The translations under genes and the position numbers were made by a program. Of a DNA stretch of 64,000 nt, positions 22,795 through 35,398 are shown in pieces. The stretch comes from Sebastes aleutianus (lineage: Eukaryota > Chordata > Actinopteri > Perciformes > Sebastidae). The stretch lies in contig CAKAKS010000302.1 of the NCBI GenBank assembly GCA_916700875.1, positions 42,501 to 106,500 of the forward strand. The letters are read 5' to 3'. Positions within the stretch are counted from its first letter, which is position 1. Every line of letters starts with the position of its first letter. The notes under the pieces are model-generated. The model was given only the letters and a program-made list of their open reading frames with translations, was not told the DNA's origin and did not search any database.

Positions 22795-25700
22795 GGACGT
22801 CCATGTTGTAGCAGGCAGTGAGCTTTGCTGCGCTCAGCAGAGTTTAGACATAGTAAATAATTTACACTCGCAGGTTGGCACACTGCTTGCCTCTCTTTCC
22901 CCCTGCGTTGTCTGACGATAGGCGGTGGCAGTGAGTCAGACCCTCGATTGATCTGCTCATGAACTATATAACATTTGCAGCTCTCCACCTTTATTAACCA
23001 AGAGCCTCCAACCTTTGGTCATCTCTTGCTTGTCAACTAAACCACCCTCTGTAAACTATTAGCTGCTCTTCTGTGTATTCAGCAGGGTGGGGATGATGGG
23101 GGACTTCAGAGGAATCCTTTATTCACTCTCAACGTTTAGGAGAGGCCCTTACATTATGCATTGCAGGTTGTCTTGCGTTATTTTCAGTCTTGTGTAATAT
23201 TAATGTGCATTATGAAAGCCTAGCAGAGGAGTGTTTGTTGTTCCGCCATCCGTGAACCCTGGACGTATGCAGAGTATTAATAGAGGAGGATCAGAAAGCT
23301 TTTTGACGCCCATGTTTTTCCTTTCTCGTCAAAATCAACCTGTGGTTTCTCTGCTTTTTGTTTAGTGTTGTCTCTTCGGGGGTGCCGGCTTCAGCTCATC
23401 AGGCTGATGATGTGTGAGCAGGAAGTGTCTCAGCTTTTACTAATTAAGCGGTGCCTTTCATGGAGAGGCTCACCCTGCCATTTTCTACTCTCTTTCCAAT
23501 CTGACTGCCGTCATATACACCCGGTTCCTTAAAACCTTGGCTTTCTGCCTCTCCAATTACCTCTGCCACTCATACAATAATGCAACCAGTGTGTTGCTTA
23601 TATTTGACATTTACTGTAGTTCATTGTCGGTGTTTGTGTCTCATTTGACGGGCTAAGCTCATTCTCTGCGGTTTCTGTCTGCCTGATCAAAGCTGTGAAA
23701 AAGGTGTAATCACACAGAGTTTAAAGACTGTTGTGTGCTTTAGTAGTCAGTGAATATTTCTCCTTGGAAAAAGAACATCATTTTAGGTAATTTCTGCTGA
23801 ATCATGTGCAGTTATACAGCTGGTAGAGGAGAAAGGATGATGTCAACAATGAGCTTTGAACCCGTGATGTCATTTGTAATTTTGTCTCTTGACACACTAC
23901 GTATGAGTCATAATGTCTGCGGTGAACAGGAAGAGATTAGCAAGAGGAAGATATCGTAAATGCAGAATTATTTATTTTATTGTTAAAGGGCTGAGGAAGG
24001 TTAGGTGATGTATGAGCTGCCCGCCGTCTGCATTTGTTAGAGGTTCTTCTTGGCAAGGGCGGCCATTTATCCCTGTTAGGATGAAGCTGCTGTGACCTGC
24101 TTTCATGTTGAGGGTGTTCTCCTCCTGTTGAGGTATTCTCCTACCTGGTGAAACACTACCAGCCACGAACAAGAGGAAGGGGAGGAGAGAGAGCAGGAAA
24201 ATGTTTACATGCCTCTGGGTGATTTCAGTTCTGCATTTTGTTATTTACTGCAATTGCGTCTGTGCACCTGCATTGCTGATTTGTTAGGAGAAAGAGGAGT
24301 GTGGTCATCTTACAGATAAAATCCACATCTTTTACTTAACCTGCTCTGTGCTGCTTTAGACCCTGCTCCTTTTAAAATGCATCACCATGCACACCATAAC
24401 TCAAATTTACGACTGTGATGCAGACCTTGCTGCTTCACCACTAACTTTGTGTCATTTTCTTGCAGAATTGTTATGAAAATGAATGATTAGGTCTGATTAG
24501 ATTTCAAAAGAAAGCTTGTTGTGTTGTAGACCGTGTGGTCAGACAATATAGCCTCCAACAGAAGCTCTCTGTATTTGTCATGTGAAGAGCCTGAGTGTGT
24601 TATCTACTAAATGTCCTGATGTGAGGGGGTGGACCAATTAGAAAATTATCAAGAACATCAGACAGATCTTATCACTTCATCTCGGTTCTTTCATCCCTTC
24701 ATTTTCATTTTTCTGTGTGTGCAATTTCACAGCTTGGACAAATTAATTTAATTTGAAAGACTTGTTTCTTTCTTTACAGCTGCTTTCAATTTGCCATAAT
24801 TAGTCATATTAGCTTGAACTGAGTTGATTTTAATGCAGTTATGTGCAGTTTAAATACATTATATTAAATTAATAGATATTTATAAATAGTATATCATTTT
24901 GTTATATTAGTTGAAATTCTCATTACATCCCGACAGCAATCAATAAATCAAATACTCCGTAGGCGCAGGACTGTAATAAACCCGTCCAATCATTTAATTC
25001 GGGCTACCTACAGCGGTGAGTACTATATAGCCTTGTCCTTTGTTTATATTCATAACATAGACTGTATATGAGAAGTGGACGTCGTCACCGTGAGCAGACC
25101 GAACTGTCGTGGTTGAGTTGCATTGTGGGTTATGTAGGCACCAGGTTTTGACAAGAAAAAAAAATGCATAGAATAGAAAAGACACTATCTCACTGCACGT
25201 CTTTAACCGCCACCAATATATAGATGTGAAATTCGATGGAGTACTCTTTTGAACATATTCTAATCTATCTTGTGCAACATGACAGCATTTCATATGAGCA
25301 GGTTATTATTCTGTTGTGATGATATGCCTTTTCTCATGGTGCATCCACTGTCTGGCAGTGCCGTTTATGTTTGCATATAGTTAATTAAACAAGGTTAATA
25401 TAGAATATGCAAATGTTAAACTGGAACTCATCTTCTAATTACATCACAGCCAATTTGATCAAAGAGCCTATTTACCAGAGTCCTTTAAGATTACAATGAT
25501 TGCAGTAAAGAAACAAACATTGATTAAGTGTTAATTTTCTTCAGGTCGTGCACCCCGATTCGACTGTTATCAGTTCATTAAATAGGCGTTATCAGTCGCT
25601 ATAAGCACCATAGATGTGGGTCAGTAGGGGCATACTATTCCTACTATGTTGTAAAAGTGAAAGTGACACTTAAGCGCAACTCATTCTAACTACAACTTCT

Positions 25701-28700
25701 TTAGGTTTAGGCAACAAAACTACAATTTCTTTAGGTTTAGGAAAAAAAACTGTTAGGTTTAGGCAATAAGACTACAACTTCTTTAGGTTCAGGCAATAAA
25801 ACTATAACTTCTTTAGGTTTAGGCAAAAAAACAGTTAGGTTTAGGCAATAAGACTACAACTTCTTTAGGTTTAGGCAAAAAAACAGTTAGGTTTAGGCAA
25901 TAGGCAAAATAAAACACTTATTTAGGTTTAGGGAAAAACATAGAGTTTTGGGTTAAAATAATTAGGAACATAAAGACACCTACACATTGTTGGTTTCACA
26001 CAGGAGGCAAACTCCGGTCTCCTGGGTGAAAACTGTGTTTTGACATCTGCTTCTGCTCCTGTCATAATTATTACGGTCGCTAGAGGTCGCTGTCCTCTTC
26101 TTTTATACCTTCTTTTGGTGATCTACCATGTGAATAGATGATAAAACCTACCAGTGGGTGTAGTAGGCCCGTATTGACCCACATCTATGGGGCTTATAGC
26201 GACTGATAACCACCTATTTAATAGCCTGACAACAGTCTAATCAGATGGATCATATGAAAACACATTCCTGGTGTGAGAATTGAGTTCCAATTTGAGGAAT
26301 GTGATGACCTCGCCTCAACCGTGACTCATAATAATTTGCGTAACAATTACTTTGAGATATCCTATGAGATCAGACTGTCACATGCGGTTAAATCGGTGCG
26401 TCTTTGACAGTGAGGTCAGCTATACTCCGTGGCTCTCATGAGGCTGGGTGATCAGGATGAGCCCGCAGCCTCGCACAGATAAGACCATTATTATGCGCGA
26501 CCTACAGCACTGGGTTAGATCATCAGTATGCACCACATGCCAGAGCAGGGCTGCTTCACTGACAGCAGGCTGCTCTGCTGTCTGAGTGGAGGCTGTCTGA
26601 TGTAATAACACTGCGTGGGAGGAGGGGGCACTGCCATTAGGCTACTTTACTCATAGAGTGAAGGTTTAAGGGGGCTGGCAGCTCTGCAGCCTGAGACCAT
26701 AATTACTCGGCTGAGACAGGAAGGAGAAGCATCCCTGCAGACAGCGGAGGAATGTATTGGTGAGACGAGGGAGACACAGGGGTGACAACAAGGCAGGATA
26801 CTTACAACTCTCCATATCTGGAAGCTTTCAGAATCTGTCAACTCTAAAACTGGTCTGCATCATGAAAAAAAACCTGAGCCATCTTCATTAAAAAGCCACA
26901 CCACCTCAACCTTTTAAACCGCTGCAGGGAAGTAAAGCCTGTGGTCTTTCTGTTGGCGCCACTGAGGGAGCCATGATCTTAAATCTTTCTCTACCTTTCT
27001 TTTCTTTATTTTTTTTCACAGTAACGTTTTGCTGCACACCTGATGCCCAGCTCTCCTAATGCTGTGAAGTCTTTACTTTTTTATTCCTCACAGCCAATAC
27101 TTCACCTTGAAGTCTTTTCTGTTCCCCAGACACTCATAATCTCTTGCACATCTTTATCTGTCTATCTTTCCATTTCCAGCATTATTAGTATTTTTTAAAC
27201 TGTTGTCAGTAGCCTGCTAATCAGGAAAATGCTCATACAGACGACCTCATTGATGATTCCTGGTATTCACATTTAGTAGCCTGTGACTTCCTCATGCTGG
27301 AGTAAAATTAGGCACGCTGTCTGCGTAATTATCTGTAGAAACACTTAAGAAGTGAGCGTCACGGTGCAACACGACTCAGTAGGTTCCAAGGGTAGAAACA
27401 GACCATTACGCTGAACCACCTGGTTCACTTTCTCTTAGTCAGGAGTGTAAAAGTGAGCAGACTGATAAATGACCAAGCGGATGGACCAAGACTAAAATAA
27501 CTACTGGGTATAAAGGCTAACTGAATACAGAATGTAAAATAAGTTTGTGTCAGCAGTTGTTATTCTCGAGCAAACGTCTCTATCTTCCCTTCTCTACAAT
27601 TAATTTCCCACGAGTACACTGAAAACCGATGGAAGAATATAGAATATAAATAAACTAAAATTGTACTTTCATTCCTCAGTAACTGATCCTGTACTGTGTG
27701 AGGGTGGTACAGCATACATTTAGGTAGATTAAAATGATCCACGACTCTTGACTCGTGCTGGATTTTGCGAATTTGCTTTAAAAAACCTCACTTTTTGTAC
27801 AATTTTGTTTTTGTGCTTCTACTTTTCCATTCAAACTTGCTTTTTTACTATTCTTTTACCAGTTATTTCTCCTCTTTGTCAGTGATTACTGGTGGATGTT
27901 CCAAATACACTTCCTAAATATGATAAACTGATGCTATTTGTATTCATATTTGTCATTGTTTGTGTAGTTTACATTGTTTACATACTCACCGGAGTACTTG
28001 ACTGCTGGAAACTGTATCTTTCATTCATATTATATATATATAGTACCATCATTAGTATTACTATTACTATATTATTATTGTTGTATTAACCTATACTACA
28101 CCTATATATCATTATTATTATCATTATTATATATCTTCTTATTATATCTTCTCATAGCATTTCTCACATCTTGTATTATCATATTATACAGCTATACTAC
28201 TATTATACTATTACATTACACTACTGTATCATACACTATAATATACACTACTATATTCAGTACTCTTGCACTATTTGCACTACCATTGGCACACTTCACT
28301 GCTGTACTTATGTTATCTTATTTTTATTTTATTTTACTTTATTCTATTCGATTTATCTCTTTTTAAGGTGTATTGGTGTTGGGACGTGTTGTTTAAGCTA
28401 CTGGATGCCTACATTTCTTTCGGGATCATAAAAGTATCTATCTATCTATCTATCTATCTTGTAGACAATGTAATGTGAGTCTGGTAAATGGGCTATAATA
28501 ATATAACATATAATATATATAATATAACATGTAAACTTTGGACTCAAATGTCTGAGAATGATTAATAAGAACATTTACAGCACTATAAATAACAGCTTTT
28601 TGTGTTCCCCTCTTTGTCAGGTTACAAAGCCCTCCTTAAGTGTCTGTCGGGAAGATTCAGCAGCAAAGAGCTGATTGGCATCATGGGGCCTTCTGGAGCC

Positions 28701-31700
28701 GGGAAATCCACTCTGATGAATATACTGGCGGGGTACAGGTGAGATGTGGAAGATCTCTTCTTTTGATTTGATTCAGTGCTTCAGAAAATGTCCGTAACGT
28801 AATTTTGTTTTGTGCCGGGAAAACAGGGAGACGGGCATGAAGGGCCAGATCCTGGTGAACGGTCGACCGAGGGACCTGAGGACCTTCAGGAAGATGTCCT
28901 GCTACATCATGCAGGACGACATGCTGCTGCCACACCTCACTACGAGGGAGGCCATGATGGTGAGGTCATCGGAAAAAAATATAAAACACCTCATTAAATC
29001 CTAATGTTCAATGATGATAATAATGTGCCGACTTCTGTCTGTCTTTCAGGTTTCTGCAAATCTGAAACTGAATGAGAGCATGCAGGTCAAAAAGGAACTT
29101 GTAAGTCTCACTTCAGAGATTTCTATACCAAAGTACCTATCCTTTTAATATCTTGTATTAGTTCATTATGGGTGATATTGCATATCAACCCTGAGAGACC
29201 CACTTAGTCCTGTTTTTGTCTTATTAAGGGGGGGGACAGGGGGTCTTTAGCAAGTCAGCAGTATATGTCATATGAATACAATCGGGCTCATTGAATCCAC
29301 AAGAGTCTCACCTTTACAGTAATACCCAATTTATGCAATTCCAAGACTGTTTAGGGACCCCAGTATGCAGAAATATTAAAATACACCATTTTTAGAATAG
29401 CTGAAAATAAGCCATTTGCATTAAAAAAAACTGCATGTGATTATCATAAAGTGGGCATGTCTGTAAAGGAGACTCGTGGGTACCCATAGAACCCATTTTC
29501 ATTCACATATCTGGAGGTCAGAGGTCAAAGGGACCCCTGTGAAAATGGCCATGTCAGTTTTTCCGCAAGGTTGGAGATACATATGATACCAGTACCTTCA
29601 CTCTAGCTCTAAAGCTGAGCCCGCTACAGCCTCTGAAAGACGGTAAAGTCAGCGATCCTGTGGGCCTCACATGGTGGGCCGGCTTGGTTTATGGTAATAT
29701 TGGGTTAACAGGATTTGTGCATCAACATAATGATGTATCCTGCTTTTTAAAGAATCTAATTCACTGTATTAGCAGCCAAATGCAGGCTTCATCTGGTTAT
29801 TTATAGATAAAATATCACTTTGGTCATTAATGTAACGTGACTTCTGATAGCTATCAATGTCCACTATCTTGTCTGCAGCCCTCTTGGATTTCCACAAAGT
29901 GTTCCACATCACAACATTTATCAATATTATGATATAAGATCGCATGTACCATGGTAGTAGATGTTATCCGCACCGATGCGCGTCATTGTGTACCCACATC
30001 TGTGTCTGTCTGTGTCTAAGGTGGATGAGATCCTGACTGCTCTGGGTCTCAATGAGTGTTCTCAGACACGCACCAACGCTCTCTCTGGAGGCCAGTGTAA
30101 AAGACTGGCCATCGCCCTCGAGCTGGTCAACAACCCTCCTGTCATGTTCTTTGACGAGCCCACCAGGTAGATACATATCACTGAGCCGCTTTAAATGTGC
30201 GTAATGTCGACATAAATCCAAATCCAATCTCGTCTTGTGTCCCCCATCTCAGTGGTTTGGACAGCGCGTCCTGCTTCCAGGTGGTCTCCCTCATGAAGTC
30301 TCTGGCTCTGGGAGGACGGACAATCATCTGCACCATTCACCAGCCCAGCGCCAAGCTCTTTGAGATGTTTGATAAGGTAACTTGAGTGCTCTGATAGTGC
30401 TGGACACGTCTAGCGCTCCATTAGCTGCAGCTCAGACCAGAGCACCACCGGTTAGCGTGATTCATTTTATCCAGCTGACAGGCAGCGCAGCAGTCGATAC
30501 CCGGGCCTGTTGTTTTGTCAGTTGTTCATATATTATTCAGACTGTCAGTGTGATGGAAACAATGTTGATTACTCTGTACCTGTGTTCCCCCAACCAGCTC
30601 TACATCCTCAGTCAAGGTCAGTGCATATACAAGGGCACAGTCCCTTACCTCATCCCCTATCTGAAGAACCTGGGCCTCCATTGCCCGACGTACCACAACC
30701 CAGCTGACTTCAGTAAGTCAAGCGTTAGTACGAGTGTGTGTCTGTGTGTCGGTGTTTTTGTTCTTACCAGCTTGTCCTCTCTGTTCCCAGTCATTGAGGT
30801 GGCATCAGGGGAGTACGGGGATCTGAATCCAGTGCTGTTTGAGGCGGTCCAGGGGGGACTGTGCTCCGAGGAGGGCAAGAAGAACTCCAGAGACAAAAAC
30901 GACTCGTCCTGTCCCTCTCAATGTCACAGCGTGAGTGTCACCTACAGTATATGTTTAATATTACAGACGTCACAGCCTCACATCATATGGGAGTGAAAAA
31001 CGCAAATAAAGTAGCGTTGATTGGGTCCATTTTGACCAAAAGTACTTCATTTTTGAGGTTCCAATAAGTGATCGCAGCCGGTACAAGAACCCCAAAATTC
31101 AAAACACAGTGATTTGTGTTACATTCAAACCCCCCGTAACTCTTTCCTGACCACACCATCCAAACTGTTCGTCCTCTCCTCCACTCCATCGATCTGTCTC
31201 CCCTCTCAGCTTCCTCTCTCTCTCTCTATCTCTTTCTCGGCCTCATGAGTCGCTTTTGATAAGAGCATCAGCTAAATGCTAAAACTGTAAATGTAAACCA
31301 CCGAGAGCTCTCTGATATACCATTACTCCTGTATGGTGCAGTTTTGCCCTCCTACTCCTTTAAACATTTTATCAGTTTATTGATTTTCTCTGTTGCCCTT
31401 TCTATCTAAGTTTATCTGTGTAGGCATCAGTCAGTAACTGTAACCAGAGATTATGATGTCCATATCTTAATTTTGTGGCTAAAGCCTCCAAACTTTCCTC
31501 TTGTAGTGACCTTCCACTTCCACTCAATGCCGTCATTCATCACCTCTGGTGTGGTGCAGACACAGTGTGCATTGGAGTAGAGGTTTTAATTCCTTTAAGG
31601 ATAAAATGTATGTCTATACAGACGTTATAACATTGTTAAAGGTGCTCTATACGATATCCAGAACATTAATATAGCAGCAAACAACTACTTGTTATCTAAA

Positions 31701-34013
31701 GATATAGAGGAGTAATGTCTACCTGAGCAGAGAATGAAGTCACTATTTTTTTTACATGATATAAAATACACTCGCAAGTTACATACAAAAAACGTTTCTA
31801 ATTAAAGACTATATGTATTCTTCTACTGTTCGCATGTGGCGTAACGTGACATAGAAAATATAGAAAAGGCTGTGATTTATCTTTCAATGGTTGTCTTGTA
31901 TCTGTGTATATTACTCCTTGTTCTCTCTGTCTTTCTCCACAGGACACAGGAACCCTTGAGAAACGTAGCTTTGCCACCAGTACATTCACACAGTTCTGCA
32001 TCCTTTTCAAAAGAACCTTCATCACAATATGCAGGGACATGGTAAAATCATTACTGTATGAACTATTCCTGCTCAAATTAAGGGCTTTTGAGTTGTGTTG
32101 ATGTTTGTTTTGTGTGTTTTCAAGGTGCTGACCCACCTCAGGGTGATGTCCCACATTTGTATTGGAATCCTAATCGGCCTGCTTTATCTCAATATTGGAA
32201 ATGACGCCAGCAAGGTCTTCAACAACACTGGCTTCCTCTTTTTCTCTATGTTATTCCTCATGTTTGCCGCCCTGATGCCCACCGTCCTAACCTGTAAGAT
32301 GCTAACTCTCGCGAGAGATGTGGAAACATTGATTTGCCGTGTTGTTTTTCTGGTTGAAGTGGAAAGTCTTTTAACGCTGCTGCTGTTGTTCCCACAGTTC
32401 CTCTGGAGATGTCCGTGTTTATGAGGGAACATCTCAACTACTGGTACAGCCTGAAGGCCTATTACTTGGCCAAAACCATGGCTGATATACCCTTCCAGGT
32501 AATGTTTGAATGATTGAGCATGCAACAGTTTGGACATGAATGCAGTATGTTTCAAGTTAGTAACACTACAAAATATCTTTTACAGGTGCTCTGTCCAATC
32601 CTGTACTGTAGTATAGTGTATTGGATGACTGACCAGCCTCCAGAGGCGACTCGCTACCTGCTCTTTATGGCCTTGTCTACGTCCACGGCCCTGGTGGCCC
32701 AATCCCTAGGTCTGCTTATAGGGGCTGCATCCACGTCTGTGCAGGTAGGCAAACCTGCACACCTTAAAGTCCCCCTCTTCCCTTTGGTTTTTGTTAGATG
32801 GAAGTTTGTTCTTCACTGAACAGAATGATATATGTGCAGAATTTGACACTAGAAAGTTGAAGGCTTCTTTGTATTCACCTTAAATCTGAGTGTCAAGACA
32901 TGTTCGTACGAACGCGATCTTGTGACATCCGAGCCAATCATGGTCCAATGTGCAATTTATACAAGTGTGATGAAGAAACTCCAGTGCACATACACTGAGA
33001 ATGGGCTTTTCACTGAAGTAGGAGACATCTTGTGTCCAGTTGTTGAACTTATGAAATAAAACTGGTAACTGTTGGTTCTAAACAACAATAGCGACTGATG
33101 TTAGCGTAGATGCTGCAATAGCATCAGTTATATCAGAATTCAAGAGTATTTCTTCATTAAAGAAGAGCAAAGAACGGCACTGAAGGCTTTTCTCGATGGA
33201 AAAGACGCTCTTCTCCCGACTGGCTTCGGTAAGAGTTTGATTGACAGATGGTTCCTCCAATCACATGCCACGTATTTTTTTTTAAAGTGCTTGCCCTTTT
33301 CCAAACAGTTTCCAATTTCTGTGTAACAAACCTTCTGACGGGTCAGGTTATAAATCACCTGAATTGCTGGCTGAATTGTCAGTGGTCGTGTTGCATTGTG
33401 GGTAATGTAGGCACCACAAAGAAGATTGCTTGGAATAAGTCCAGAAATGTTATAGAAGTGTAATGCCAAGTATTCTTTTAAGTATCTGCTGACAGGATAA
33501 TTCATTGAGACAGTTTTTTAATTGAATTCTACTCATTGTCTCACAGGTGGCAACCTTCGTGGGTCCAGTCACAGCCATACCTGTGCTCCTCTTCTCCGGC
33601 TTCTTCGTCAATTTTGACACCATTCCCAAATACCTACAGTGGAGCTCTTATGTTTCCTATGTCAGGTATTGTCAGCTACTTAATGCTAAATGTATTTTAT
33701 CTGTCTTTGTGGTCAGTCTTTCTGTGATCTGAAATGATTTTCTTTAAATGAGCCCAGCTTCACCAGTTTAAAAAAATGTCCTTTCAGGTACGGCTTTGAG
33801 GGGGTGATACTCTCTATCTACGGGATGAACCGGTCGGAGCTGGAGTGTCCGGGCGTGGTGTGTAAGTTCCAGAAGCCAGAGGAGGTCCTGCAGCTGCTGG
33901 ACGTGGAGGACGCAAAGCTCTACGTGGACTTCATGGTGCTGGGGGTTTTCTTCCTGGTCCTCAGACTGGCCACTTACCTGGTCCTGCGCTACAAAGTCAA
34001 GTCGGAGCGTTAA
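22328..34013 (+). CDS. abcg4: ABC subfamily G half-transporter ABCG4 (sterol efflux type)
   Basis: A plasma or endosomal membrane half-transporter that works as a dimer, linked to sterol export in brain. Exons: 22328-22559, 28621-28738, 28827-28959, 29050-29100, 30021-30166, 30253-30376, 30598-30712, 30791-30930, 31943-32041, 32125-32293, 32398-32498, 32586-32744, 33547-33665 and 33788-34013. They join to 643 residues (human 646). Order: N-terminal HLKKVENHITEAQRFSHLP; Walker A GPSGAGKST (about 100-108); signature LSGGQ (199-203); Walker B VMFFDEPTSGLDSASC; H-loop CTIHQPSAK; then a six-helix membrane domain with YWYSLKAYYLAKTMAD and VATFVGPVTAIPVLLFSGFF; C terminus RYKVKSER. The first coding exon begins right after an acceptor at 22318, so a non-coding exon lies upstream. 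Odd point: the residue after LSGGQ is Cys (TGT at 30096-30098) where the family has Arg. The variable linker around 30840-30930 differs from human, as expected. Confidence 0.97.
22740..22791. repeat. (CA)n microsatellite
   Basis: About 25 CA dinucleotides in abcg4 intron 1. The remaining intron (22560-28620) holds dispersed repeats and no supported gene. Confidence 0.95.
25562..26237. mobile_element. Foldback element with long inverted ends and an internal tandem array
   Basis: The left arm (gactgttatcag, then attaaataggcgttatcag and tataagcaccatagatgtgg) is matched inverted by the right arm ending at 26237 (ccacatctatggggcttata, then gcgactgataaccacctatt and gacaacagtc). Arms are about 85-90 bp. 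The interior, about 25676-25935, is an array of irregular units such as acttctttaggtttaggcaa. No transposase is present. The element lies in abcg4 intron 1. Confidence 0.75.
28345..28462 (+). mobile_element. LINE 3' end with (TATC)n tail
   Basis: tttctttcgggatcataaaa followed by gtatctatctatc is the usual 3' end of an abundant fish non-LTR element, ending in about six TATC units. The TA-rich stretch before it (28030-28340) may belong to the same copy. Confidence 0.6.
29190..29720 (+). repeat. Dispersed fish repeat in abcg4 intron 4
   Basis: tgattatcataaagtgggca, then ggagactcgtgggtacccat and ggtcaaagggacccctgtga, is found reverse-complemented at about 52690-52800 in kat5. That gives two copies of one family in opposite orientations. 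No coding frame is seen. Confidence 0.7.
33120..33240 (+). pseudogene. RecQ-like helicase fragment, frameshifted
   Basis: One frame reads KEEQRTALKAFLDGKDALLP followed by TGFGKSL, which has the Walker A motif and spacing of RecQ-type helicases. Upstream, a different frame (SEFKSISSLK) seems to continue the match, implying a one-base frameshift near 33160. Only about 40 codons remain, in abcg4 intron 12, so this is a dead transposed fragment. Similar helicase pieces are dispersed in fish genomes; the carrier is unknown. Confidence 0.5.
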
Positions 34014-35363
34014 GACGTCCAGAGGCGGATGGATGTGGACGCTCACGCATATCCCGGCAGTGTGAGATAGTAAGCAAACATATAGTCCCTCTCTCTCTCT
34101 CCACTTTTTACATACATGTACAAAGACATAAACAAGTCCAGCACATCAAATCATCAGAAAGCCGTGCTGCTCCACCAAACTGTACAGTATAATATTATCT
34201 TTTAAACGGTTTGTTATTCAAGAAGAAGGAAAAAGTGTTGTTTTACTCTGTTATTAGTTGTCCTTCAGGTAATAGTATTTTTCAGATCACCGTTACCTTC
34301 CAAAAATATTATGTATCTGCACTATACATAAACAGAATACCCAACAAAGTAACAGAAAGCATGTGTCTCTAAACTGAGAAATTTTGGTAACTCCAAGAAA
34401 GTGCCACAGCCTCTGGGTTTATGGGGAGCCATAGTAACCATCCTGGTGCAGGAGTGTCCAATAACTTGTAGCTTCTCAATCCAGTGCGTAAAAAGATAAT
34501 CCGAGGTCCACATCAGAATTCCGTTCAAAGGAGCATGATTTCAGGATGGATATCGTCTGATTGCCGTCAGGAAAAGTGGAAACTTTCAGTGCCAGAAAAC
34601 TTCTGTGCAGCTTCTACATCTCCTGTAGGATCATCTCATCGGGTATCCTTACCAAGACGCTGAACACGGTGGCTTTTCTTTACGGAATATTAACAAAACG
34701 ACTGCCAGTGGATGACTTTCCTCGCTTCCCACCTGCAGTCTGGATCATTATTACAGGACCTTCTGCCCTAACGTTGAAAGGTGGTAGAACGTTTCGACAA
34801 GGATGAAATGTTTGTAAAAATGTCTTATACAAAGACTGATGTGGATTCACCCTGCGACCAGGCATAGGATTCCTTACCTGCTCCTTAATATAACACGTTT
34901 GTTTCTGCCATAACCGGGGGAAACACTCTGTGAGCTGGGAGCAGAATGTGAACGCAAGCATGACTGCTGTTTCCAGCCTGATGCACAGAGACAACGGTGT
35001 TTCAGGTGAAGTGCAACAGCCTATTCTGTGCTTAAAAAAAGTGTCGCTCTTTTGACACAATCCTTCGAACTGCTCGTTTCCACTCGTTGTATGACTCTTT
35101 AGCTGCCTCCCTACCGAGCTACAAAAGGAAATATCCTTTTTTTCTCTTCTTCTCTCTTCTGCTTTGCTGATGTCTGACAGATGTGTGTTGTCCAAAACGA
35201 TGCTAGATACTTGAAACGCTGGCTGGACAGTTTTTGTGCCTCTGAACTAGAATGATTTGAGTTTCCTCTGCTTCATTGTTTGCACATACACCTTATGTCA
35301 ACCAAACATGCTGGTTCACTCTCTCACACACACACACAGGTACATAGGTACACACACACACAT

Positions 35364-35398
<35 letters not shown>

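Noticed and set aside
34680..35195. 171-codon minus-strand ORF in the abcg4 3' region
   Set aside because: No signal, domain, repeat or splice context; probably chance in UTR sequence.
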